Positions 47,377 to 55,768 of a stretch of 64,000 bases of DNA are shown here, piece by piece; positions within the stretch are counted from its first letter, which is position 1, and each line of letters opens with the position of its first letter. Both the position numbers and the translations under genes were made by a program. The stretch is from assembly GCF_947241705.1 (NCBI RefSeq), contig NC_079271.1:558001-622000 (forward strand), given 5' to 3'. Under the pieces are notes generated by a model. It saw only the letters and a list, made by a program, of their open reading frames with translations. It made no database searches and was not told the origin of the DNA. Source of the stretch: Saccharomyces mikatae IFO 1815. Taxonomy: Eukaryota; Ascomycota; Saccharomycetes; Saccharomycetales; Saccharomycetaceae.

Positions 47377-50300
47377 ATGGTTACCCAAAATACGCCGATA
47401 TTAAATCCAACCGAGGAGCACTATCTAAAGAGAGAATTGCTTCGATTCCAATTAGATCATGAAATTGAAGGGCTGAATAACCAGTTTGCGTTGAGAGATT
47501 TTGGGTACCCCTTCTCACCAAATGATCCAAAAGCTTCACAGCCCATTTCAAACAATGATTCATCACCAGTTCTCGGTGGCAAAAATCATTTTAGCGTAAG
47601 TTATCCTATGTTGAGCTATGTTTTGCAAGAATTTATATCTACATTCCCTTTACTGTCAACTAATCTGTTAGTTGATGAAAAGTTTTGGCAAACTAAGGTT
47701 CAAGTGTTTTTTGAACATTTTATGAGTCTTGGTTTTAGCGAAAGTTACGATAGGGAGGAAGCTTCAAAGAGGAAGAAAATTTCGAAAAAATTATCCAAGG
47801 TCATTCTGCTGCTCTTTAACTCTGGTGTTGGATCATCTCAAGAGCAAGCGTACTATAATGAAGATAAATTTGTTCTACAATCCGGCCAAGCGAGGAAAAG
47901 ATCTAATATTGAGAAATTTGCCATGCCAACTAGGGAAAATTTAGAAAATTTGCTGACCAACGAACCTGTTTTCATTAACGGTTGGGACATTAATATTATA
48001 TCTGTGTTTGAAAAGAGTTCACGGAGATCTACTGAAAAAATGGAAAACGCTAGAACTCCTAAACCAACGCCAACATCTAATCCTAAAAGCCATGGTATGA
48101 AATCATTTGCGTCTACTTCTAAATGGATGAAGAATGCCTTCAACAACACTATTAACAGTACTATAAACAGTATGCCTGAATCTTCAGCATCCTTATTTTC
48201 TAAACTTTCTCTTGGTGTTCCTTCAGTTAAGAGCAATGGTTCGAGAAAACATCATCATTTCTTGATCAAAATCAAGGAGCAAAAAGACGAGGATCATAAA
48301 TATGGTTGTCCCACTGAATTTTTTTATATAACAAGGACTTTTAGCGATTTCAAAAAACTATCGCACAATTTAAGATCAGAATTTCCAGGAAAGAAATGTC
48401 CACGCTTACCACATAGAAACAAAAAAGTGACGTCGATGGTAACCAAGATAGAAGTGCTACATAATAGCCAATCTAAATCGTCAACCCGGGAAAGGATTAT
48501 CAGTACTTTTGATACTGATATGCAGTCTGTGTCAGAGTCAGATACTTCTTCATTTTTACAACCAATAAATGAAATATCTACTACTGAAACAGTTCTTACA
48601 GAAAAGGAAACTGAAATATTGAGAAACAATATCCTTGATGAAATCAAAGAAGAAGAAAATATTGATAAGGATGAGGAAGACGGAGACGGAGAATGCGAAG
48701 AAAGTGACTTTGACGATTATAAAGATACATCAGATTCAAAAGTCAACACTTTGGTGGGTGAAAAAATGAGAACTTCATTAAGGCAATACTTGAGGAGTTT
48801 GTGTAAAGATGTGGAGATTTCCCAAAGCGTTTCTCTTCGTCGGTTCTTCTTAAATGGACCCACCTTAGATGTGAAAGACTTTAATCAGAAAATAGTTGAG
48901 GATATTAAAAATAGAGCTCTAGTTGATGTAAGTAATTTGGAGAACCAGATACGCTTTCAGCAGATGGCATTGGAAAAGTCTTTAAAATTACAAGACTCGA
49001 TGAAAGACTTTAAAACTTCCTTATTAAAAGATGAAAAGTACTTGATGAGCTTACTGGGAGAAATCAAAAACAACACAAAAGTGAAGAATCTGTCACCACT
49101 ATTGCAAGACTTTGTCGAATGGTGTAAAATTTACATTTCCTCGATGATCTATCAAATGTTTCTCGGAAATGATAACAGTTATGAACTATATACGCAAATC
49201 AGGCGTTTGCATAGACTCATGCCCTATACTGTGATGGGTCAAATCATGAAGTTTACTAATCCAATAGCAGTAATGAAGGGAATGATCGAACTATTTATGG
49301 CACAGCCCTTTGGTGGACATTCGCTCTTGCAAACAATGTTTTCTACAATATTAACAGATGATTTGAAGTCTCAAAGAGTAGTTATAAAGGAATTAGAAAC
49401 AAAACTTGTTGGGATGGATCCAGGCGCGCCGGTTGTGATTAAATGCCTGAAAGATTTCATTTTTAATAACGATACTAATGATAAACATGAAACTGAACTG
49501 TTTACTATGGAAGCGGTTAATGTAGAAGCCGAATCTATGAATATGCCTGTGCCATTGATAATATTAATCAAAAGTGCTGCTGCTAATCTAATTCCAGACG
49601 AGGTTATCGCAGGGCTTATTGAATCCTATTCCTCATGGAAACTACAAAGAGACGACGTGGACACTCTAACTGAAACTGGTGAAGATCATTTAGGTAACTA
49701 TTTCGCTTACGTCAAAGATTTATTGCAATTGTATATTAAAGAACATGACAAACAACTCATGAAGCAATTGTGGCAAGATCCTGAATTAACACAAATGCTA
49801 AAGGCAATCGTGACGATGATTTATGAACCGATGGTCAAGATATTCAAAATTGCAAGGATGGATATTGCTCTAAAAAATTTTGAGAAGTTCATGAGTGATT
49901 TGATTAAGCTAGTTGATGATGTTATTAATGGGCAATTAGGCGTTTCTACACAATTCAACGTTGTGGAAGAAATCCATAATCTAGTAACCAAGCATCAAGA
50001 TGCCTTTTTTGAGTTTATACACGATGTGTACTCAAACGATTCAGAAGGCATATTCGAAGGATTTATCACTTGGATCACTACAATAGTGAAGTTTCTGCAA
50101 AGAAGCAAGTTTGGGAAGCCAGGTGAAAGGATTGACTTCAATAAGTTAATTTGTAGAGATAACACGGATATTGATATTGCGCTTTTGAAAAAGCAAATTA
50201 ATGATGTTTTAAATAAGAAGATTGGTGCGAGGAAAATGTACAAAAAGTTGTTGGATTTGAAGGTTAAACAAGGTGCCAAACAGAGTGATAAGCACGTGGC

Positions 50301-50574
50301 AGGCTTCCTTGAAAAGAATTGGAGTGATATCAACTCATTAGTTATGCCATCGAGCTCTGGATCATTTGGGCTCGAGGATGGTGATTTGGTAGATTTGGAT
50401 CTTGATACAGGTGATTATGATTTCCTACATAAAGAGAATGAAGTTGAGCTGGAAAAGAAATATCAGGATTTATTAAATCTTGTTGTTGACGAAAGTGAAA
50501 TTGATAGATTGAGAACTCAAGTTTTCGCACAAGAATTGAAAAATTATCTGGAAGCTCAAGTAGTTGAGAAGTAA
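47377..50574 (+). CDS. YPR097W: YPR097W, PX/PXB-domain lipid-binding protein
   Basis: This is a large peripheral membrane protein that binds phosphoinositides through a PX domain. In S. cerevisiae it has been linked to sterol movement and lipid droplets (the name LEC1 has been used). The 1065-residue protein is close to the S. cerevisiae 1073. An N-terminal PXB-type helical region spans about 70-200. The PX domain is split: its first half (about 290-355) includes FYITRTFSDFKKLSHNL and PRLPHRNKK. Then comes an acidic insert of about 100 residues, and SLRQYLRSLCKDVEISQSVSLRRFF (about 465-490) completes it. The helical C-terminal half (about 510-1060) has no enzymatic motif. Confidence 0.93.
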   Translation: MVTQNTPILNPTEEHYLKRELLRFQLDHEIEGLNNQFALRDFGYPFSPNDPKASQPISNNDSSPVLGGKNHFSVSYPMLSYVLQEFISTFPLLSTNLLVDEKFWQTKVQVFFEHFMSLGFSESYDREEASKRKKISKKLSKVILLLFNSGVGSSQEQAYYNEDKFVLQSGQARKRSNIEKFAMPTRENLENLLTNEPVFINGWDINIISVFEKSSRRSTEKMENARTPKPTPTSNPKSHGMKSFASTSKWMKNAFNNTINSTINSMPESSASLFSKLSLGVPSVKSNGSRKHHHFLIKIKEQKDEDHKYGCPTEFFYITRTFSDFKKLSHNLRSEFPGKKCPRLPHRNKKVTSMVTKIEVLHNSQSKSSTRERIISTFDTDMQSVSESDTSSFLQPINEISTTETVLTEKETEILRNNILDEIKEEENIDKDEEDGDGECEESDFDDYKDTSDSKVNTLVGEKMRTSLRQYLRSLCKDVEISQSVSLRRFFLNGPTLDVKDFNQKIVEDIKNRALVDVSNLENQIRFQQMALEKSLKLQDSMKDFKTSLLKDEKYLMSLLGEIKNNTKVKNLSPLLQDFVEWCKIYISSMIYQMFLGNDNSYELYTQIRRLHRLMPYTVMGQIMKFTNPIAVMKGMIELFMAQPFGGHSLLQTMFSTILTDDLKSQRVVIKELETKLVGMDPGAPVVIKCLKDFIFNNDTNDKHETELFTMEAVNVEAESMNMPVPLIILIKSAAANLIPDEVIAGLIESYSSWKLQRDDVDTLTETGEDHLGNYFAYVKDLLQLYIKEHDKQLMKQLWQDPELTQMLKAIVTMIYEPMVKIFKIARMDIALKNFEKFMSDLIKLVDDVINGQLGVSTQFNVVEEIHNLVTKHQDAFFEFIHDVYSNDSEGIFEGFITWITTIVKFLQRSKFGKPGERIDFNKLICRDNTDIDIALLKKQINDVLNKKIGARKMYKKLLDLKVKQGAKQSDKHVAGFLEKNWSDINSLVMPSSSGSFGLEDGDLVDLDLDTGDYDFLHKENEVELEKKYQDLLNLVVDESEIDRLRTQVFAQELKNYLEAQVVEK

Positions 50575-51136
50575 GTTTTCCTATTATATTCTATATTCGC
50601 TTCCAATTCTACGGTTCACAAATACGGACTGCAAAGTTGAAATATATTCAAGTTTTATATTTAAAAGAGCAAATCTATGAAAGTAAAAAAGATGCAACGA
50701 AAACCAGTCCTGTTCAACGATAATGGATGCTAATGTTTATATCTTACTCTAATATGCTACGAATAGCGCGACTACTTTTTACAAACACTCTTAATTGTAG
50801 ATCAGGGTAGTATGAGTTTCAACTGAATGTGATACTGCAAGGTATTTTGAAGCGCAAGCCTTTTCACTCAATATTGCTGCACGGAACAACTAAACTACTA
50901 GTCCTATAGAAAAGCTAAAAGTTCAACTCTCACGTTATAGTTATGGATTCCTCAATAATAATACCTCCCTTCTTGGAAGTCCAAATAAATATGGTGGAGG
51001 GATTGACCAGTTACTACATCTGGCAATGTTCAGGATAGGTTCAAAAAATCTCTAAGATGTGAGGCTCACCATTGTCTTGAAATAAAAAATCCATGAACAG
51101 AAAAATAAATTGTCTACGTATATACCTATAAAATAA
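50575..51136. other. YPR097W-TMH18 convergent intergenic region
   Basis: About 560 bp between two converging genes, longer than usual for convergent yeast genes. An exact ARS consensus, TTTTATATTTA, lies at 50653-50663. I see no gene, tRNA or LTR. A replication origin is possible but unproven. Confidence 0.4.
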
Positions 51137-51719
51137 TTATTTTGGAATTTTTCTTAGTAAACCTCCTGACAAACAAACACCATAGGCAAGCATCCCACAA
51201 ACGTTAGAAAGATTGAACAAAAGACTCAATCCGTGAGACTTCCCAAATTCTTTACGAAGTACAGCGTCCTTTGCCTCTAATTCATCGCCTGTGTATTTCT
51301 TACTAATATCTTTTCTTTGTTCTTTGACTCTATGGGTCCAGGGCAATAACCAAAATAAGTTGGTTAACCCACTTACAGAGGCTATCACCAAAGAATATAA
51401 CGGTCCCTTAGTCAAAGAAATTGGAGCGGTAAGAGCTAGAATGACAGGTGATGCAGCTTGCATTTGGAAAAAGTATGGGAAAATCTTATTTTGTAAAGCA
51501 GAAAACTGTTCCTTCTCAAGTACTTTGAATGCGATTGGAGAAGCTACATAGGAATAAAATGTCGTTCCTCCAAATCTGAAAAACTGAGTTGGTGCAAACA
51601 AATTGTTAGTTACTTATACTTAAGCACTCATAGTCGGCTAAAACTTGACTGATAGTCGTAATTCCTACATACACAAATGAATAAAAAATAAAATGGGCTG
51701 TGATTTTTGCTAAACACAT
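51137..51719 (-). CDS. TMH18: Tmh18, mitochondrial outer-membrane protein, intron-containing
   Basis: The coding sequence is in two exons: 51719-51673 (47 nt) and 51575-51137 (439 nt), joined across a 97-nt intron. Spliced, it gives 161 residues, the S. cerevisiae length, starting [16 protein letters not shown] then [13 protein letters not shown]. The protein is of the TMEM205-like family, with hydrophobic segments including [32 protein letters not shown] and [24 protein letters not shown]. In S. cerevisiae it is a mitochondrial outer-membrane protein of poorly known role. The exon 2 frame stays open upstream only to a TTG within the intron, so a start there is unlikely. It converges with YPR097W. 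Confidence 0.93.
51576..51672 (-). other. TMH18: Spliceosomal intron of TMH18
   Basis: On the minus strand the intron begins with the standard GTATGT at 51672-51667. The branch site TAACTAAC ends at 51605, with its branch A at 51606, 30 nt before the end. The 3' splice site is TTTTTCAG, ending at 51576. The nearer CAG (ACTCAG) would put exon 2 out of frame. The phase joins GT to A, making Val16. Confidence 0.9.
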
Positions 51720-51973
51720 TGCGAATATTGATTTTATTATATCTGAAAACTTGGTTCATTAAAACATTATCTTCGAACAAATTCATGTAAATCCCTTAAA
51801 TACTATCCCTTCGTTGCATTTATCGCATTATACGTTGCGGGGAGCCTCTCTTTTCGGATGAGAAAAAGCCCAATAAGAACTGCACGAAACAATAAGTTCT
51901 CATAATAGAGAAATGATTTTTAATAATAATATTTCAAACTTAGTCTAGGTGAAAATTACTGGTACAGGTATAA

Positions 51974-52402
<429 letters not shown>

Positions 52403-52562
52403 CTTTTAGTATATAGACAAAAGCTGGCAGTAGTGTGAAATGATCGTTCCTGTATATATAGTCTGGGCGGAAAAGATGCTCAATGTTCAATATTCAAATC
52501 ACATCCTGTCGTTGCTTCAGTCTTACACACGCAATATCGTCGTTGAGTGATTACGAACTTGG

Positions 52563-52569
52563 TTACCCG
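52563..52569 (-). promoter_or_regulatory. Reb1-type site before SNT309
   Basis: TTACCCG, read CGGGTAA on the minus strand, matches the Reb1 core and lies about 50 bp before the first SNT309 ATG. If the site is bound, transcription of SNT309 probably starts downstream of it, leaving a very short leader for the ATG at 52618. Confidence 0.45.
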
Positions 52570-52617
52570 ATTTTGTTCACTCTGAATTTTTCATTAGTTA
52601 ATTAGTGTTAAAGAAGA

Positions 52618-53292
52618 ATGAAATATAGTGGATATACTTGTAAGATAACTAAAGAGCCAAGTGAATTACTCGAACATTCAGATTTGATGGATTATATTGA
52701 ATTTATTGGTAAAGGAGAAACACCTGATAGTTTCAGGGACAAAATAAATGATTTAGTAAAGAAAGAATTCATGAAGATAGAGAAAGAAACAGTTCATCCC
52801 GAGGTACGAGACATAATAGCGAAAAGTAAGGGTCCTGCTAAGAATGTTGATGCGCTTCCAAAAGGATTGTACGCTGAATATTTACGACTATCTAAGAATA
52901 ATAAAAAGCGAGCGTTGAGTTATGATGATGACAATGATACTTTATTTTTGCAAGAATACAAAAGGAAGTACCCCAGGATAAACACTTCCAGGTACGTACC
53001 GAACGAGTCTGCCGAACTTGGTTCATTGGGAATTGTAGATTCTTACTTGAAACATCAAGAAATAGTTTTAAGTACGCTTTTACCGCGGACCATATCCAAT
53101 CAATGGATGATTAATAATGATCATATTCAACAAACGTCTACAATAGTGGAAGAAATGAACAAACGGCAAAGTAAACAAATCAGTGATTTAGAAGTATATA
53201 GAGAGGGACTAAAGTGTCGGTATGAGCCTTTGTTTTTACAAATGAGGCGGCAAGTCAAGGAGAAATTGAAACATCCACCGCCAAATATCTAG
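52618..53292 (+). CDS. SNT309: Snt309, NineTeen complex splicing factor (SPF27/BCAS2 family)
   Basis: Snt309 is a core subunit of the Prp19 (NineTeen) complex, which stabilises U5 and U6 in the activated spliceosome. The open frame has 224 residues, near the 225 of human BCAS2, whereas S. cerevisiae Snt309 has 175 as I remember it. The S. cerevisiae start appears to match Met24 here (MDYIEFIGKG, ATG at 52687). The family motif at the N-terminus starts there, so residues 1-23 may be extra or untranslated. Conserved parts include LFLQEYKRKYPRINTSRYVPNE and GIVDSYLKHQEIVLSTLLP, followed by a C-terminal coiled coil (about 165-220). The C-terminus also looks longer than in S. cerevisiae. Confidence 0.88.
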   Translation: MKYSGYTCKITKEPSELLEHSDLMDYIEFIGKGETPDSFRDKINDLVKKEFMKIEKETVHPEVRDIIAKSKGPAKNVDALPKGLYAEYLRLSKNNKKRALSYDDDNDTLFLQEYKRKYPRINTSRYVPNESAELGSLGIVDSYLKHQEIVLSTLLPRTISNQWMINNDHIQQTSTIVEEMNKRQSKQISDLEVYREGLKCRYEPLFLQMRRQVKEKLKHPPPNI

Positions 53293-53408
53293 GTTGCATG
53301 AGCACGTAGATAGAGTCCTATGGTTCAAAATTCATAATTTTATTAGTTACAAAAAAACATAGATATGAGTATATAAATGTGTTAGATTTCTTCACAGACT
53401 AATTAAAA

Positions 53409-53933
53409 TTATTTGTCCAAAACATCAGCATCGTACTTTTGCTTGAACCAAGAGACGGTATCTTCCTTAGTAGTCTTGTGTGAGTTACCAACGGTACCCT
53501 TACATCTCTTTCTTCTAGTGACTCTAGCACCTGGTCTGTTCATGACAACGTAGAAGTCCATACCGAAAATACCGATGGAAGGATCGTACTTGATACCCAA
53601 GTCAATGTGTTCGTCAATACCGAAACCGAAGTTACCAGTAGCAGAGAAGTTTCTGTCTCTCAATTGGTATTCCTTGACCTTCAAACCTCTTTCCAAGATC
53701 TCTTCAGCCTTTGGACCTCTAACAGTAACGTGAACAGCAATTTTTTCGTTTCTTCTGATACCAAAAGTTCTGACAGTGTATCTGGCCTTGGATTGGACAG
53801 GAGTTTGACCAGACAATTGCTCTAAAACCTTGGAGGCTCTGGTCAATCTGTCACCAGATTCACCAACAGAAATGTTCAAGACCAACTTTTCGATCTTCAA
53901 ATCACGCATAGGGTTTTGAGCTTTGGCAGACAT
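53409..53933 (-). CDS. RPL11A: Ribosomal protein uL5 (L11A)
   Basis: This large-subunit ribosomal protein binds 5S rRNA and contacts tRNA in the P site and the small subunit. Of its 174 residues, [22 protein letters not shown], the [18 protein letters not shown]-like stretch and [15 protein letters not shown] are family marks. The ending DADVLDK equals S. cerevisiae. There is no intron. Codon use is strongly biased towards high expression. It is divergent from PRE2 across about 600 bp holding paired Rap1 sites. Confidence 0.98.
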
Positions 53934-54281
53934 CTTTGGCTATGTTTGTATGTTCTTGGTTCGATTTTATTTTCCACTAATAAAAAAATGCTTCAAGAGA
54001 TCAATTAATGTACGTGAAGAATCTGACAATAATATCAAGAAATGCAACATAATGAAATATTGGTATAACTGAATAGTAAATGAGCTATCTTTGCTAGCGA
54101 AACAGCAATTCACAGCAAAGTGGAAAAAATTGACCTAGAACTGATCACGTGGATGTGAGTCCATTACCCGTAGAGATGCCTCATTCCTTTTGCGTCGCTC
54201 TCTACTTTCCGGCGATTTATGCCTGAACTTTTTTATTTCTTGACGAAGTTCCTGCAAAACAAAAATCAAGATGACCAGTGA

Positions 54282-54310
54282 ACACCCATGCCCTTTTGGT
54301 GTATGGATGT
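54282..54310 (-). promoter_or_regulatory. Pair of Rap1-type sites for RPL11A
   Basis: On the minus strand ACATCCATACACC (54310-54298) fits the ribosomal-protein Rap1 consensus. On the plus strand ACACCCATGCCCT (54282-54294) is a weaker partner. Paired Rap1 sites 350-380 bp before the start, followed by T-rich DNA, are the standard ribosomal-protein promoter layout. Rap1 there recruits Fhl1-Ifh1, and FHL1 itself is encoded 2 kb away. Confidence 0.75.
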
Positions 54311-54372
54311 TTAGCTGTCGAGAGAAAGTATCTTCTCCGGGTATTATGCGATATGAAGGAGAACAGCAAAAG

Positions 54373-54381
54373 GGTGGCAAA
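54373..54381 (+). promoter_or_regulatory. Rpn4 (PACE) site for PRE2
   Basis: GGTGGCAAA is the exact proteasome-associated control element bound by Rpn4. It lies 157 bp before the PRE2 ATG, so PRE2 should be co-regulated with other proteasome genes. Confidence 0.85.
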
Positions 54382-54537
54382 ATAAAGAGAAGCTCTCTTC
54401 TTCAAATTGCTAAATGACAACTGTAGCAAGAACGTCTGTCCATAGTTGAATATTTCAGGAGTTGATAGAGAGCTATATTGGTACTTTCAAATTAACGGGA
54501 AAGTTAGAAAATAATAAAAGGAATATAATAAACAAGA

Positions 54538-55401
54538 ATGCAAGCTATTGCTGATAGTTTTAGCGCACCAAACAGACTAGTAAAGGAACTTCAGTATGAC
54601 GACGAGCAAAATTTAGAAAATGATTTCGTAACAGGGGCATCTCAATTTCAACATATGGCGCCAATGCTCACGGTTCCACCTATTGCGTCTCCGCAACAGT
54701 TTTTGAGGGCACACACGGATGATTCACGAAACCCAGACTGTAAAATCAAGATCGCCCATGGTACGACCACCCTAGCATTTAGATTCCAAGGCGGTATCGT
54801 GGTAGCAGTAGATTCTCGTGCTACTGCTGGCAATTGGGTTGCCTCCCAAACGGTGAAGAAGGTTATTGAGATCAACCCGTTTTTATTGGGAACAATGGCT
54901 GGTGGTGCGGCAGACTGTCAATTTTGGGAAACTTGGTTGGGTTCTCAGTGCAGGCTGCACGAATTAAGAGAGAAGGAACGTATATCCGTTGCGGCTGCAT
55001 CGAAGATTTTAAGTAATTTGGTATATCAATATAAAGGTGCAGGTTTATCAATGGGTACTATGATCTGCGGTTACACCAGAAAAGAAGGTCCTACCATTTA
55101 TTACGTCGATTCAGACGGTACAAGATTAAAAGGTGATATTTTCTGTGTTGGCTCAGGTCAAACGTTTGCATATGGTGTTCTGGATTCTAATTATAAGTGG
55201 GATTTATCCATTGAAGATGCTTTATATCTAGGCAAGAGATCTATTTTAGCAGCTGCCCACAGAGATGCTTACTCTGGTGGTTCGGTGAATTTATATCATG
55301 TTACTGAAGATGGTTGGATATATCACGGTAATCATGATGTCGGTGAACTATTCTGGGAAATCAAGGAAAAGGAGGGATCTTTTAACAACGTCATTGGCTA
55401 A
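54538..55401 (+). CDS. PRE2: Pre2, proteasome beta-5 subunit (chymotrypsin-like)
   Basis: Pre2 is the catalytic beta-5 subunit of the 20S proteasome. The 287-residue precursor has a 75-residue propeptide. [10 protein letters not shown] places the self-cleavage between Gly75 and Thr76, which makes Thr76 the mature nucleophile. [19 protein letters not shown] contains the catalytic Asp and, at residue 108, Lys33 of the mature enzyme. [14 protein letters not shown] and [11 protein letters not shown], with the later [10 protein letters not shown], are also typical of the subunit. Length equals S. cerevisiae. The upstream PACE site supports Rpn4 control. Confidence 0.99.
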   Translation: MQAIADSFSAPNRLVKELQYDDEQNLENDFVTGASQFQHMAPMLTVPPIASPQQFLRAHTDDSRNPDCKIKIAHGTTTLAFRFQGGIVVAVDSRATAGNWVASQTVKKVIEINPFLLGTMAGGAADCQFWETWLGSQCRLHELREKERISVAAASKILSNLVYQYKGAGLSMGTMICGYTRKEGPTIYYVDSDGTRLKGDIFCVGSGQTFAYGVLDSNYKWDLSIEDALYLGKRSILAAAHRDAYSGGSVNLYHVTEDGWIYHGNHDVGELFWEIKEKEGSFNNVIG

Positions 55402-55768
55402 TTCGATTTATCAATCATGTAAATGCACGTATGTATTAATGATACATTATTTTCTTCTAGGATCTAAATTAGGTTCCCGTAGAAATCGCGGGAAGCCTCA
55501 GTTCTCATGTTTCCAATCATCACATCTACGTATTTTATATAATTATATCTTAAAGTGTCGTTCGTAATATGAGAACAGAAACTATAAATGCAAAGACAGA
55601 AGTCAAATCCAGAATTTATGGACATGAATGACGTGGTAGGACAAAAATTAATATACGGAAAGAAATGTAAAAAGGAGAAAACCGAAACCTTAATAATGCG
55701 GAACAAAACTAAAAACGCACAGATCCGTACCTTTAATTGTTCTGAAGTTATCTTCATTGAGGGGTTTA
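55402..55768. other. PRE2-FHL1 convergent intergenic region
   Basis: These 367 bp lie between converging 3' ends. Short open frames occur but show no recognisable protein sequence or family match. I see no RNA gene. Confidence 0.5.

Larger units (their letters stand above)
53934..54537. other. RPL11A-PRE2 divergent promoter region
   Basis: The 604-bp region separates the divergent genes. It holds two Rap1-type sites (54282-54294 and 54298-54310) for RPL11A and one Rpn4 site (54373-54381) for PRE2, listed separately. No other gene was found. Confidence 0.7.
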
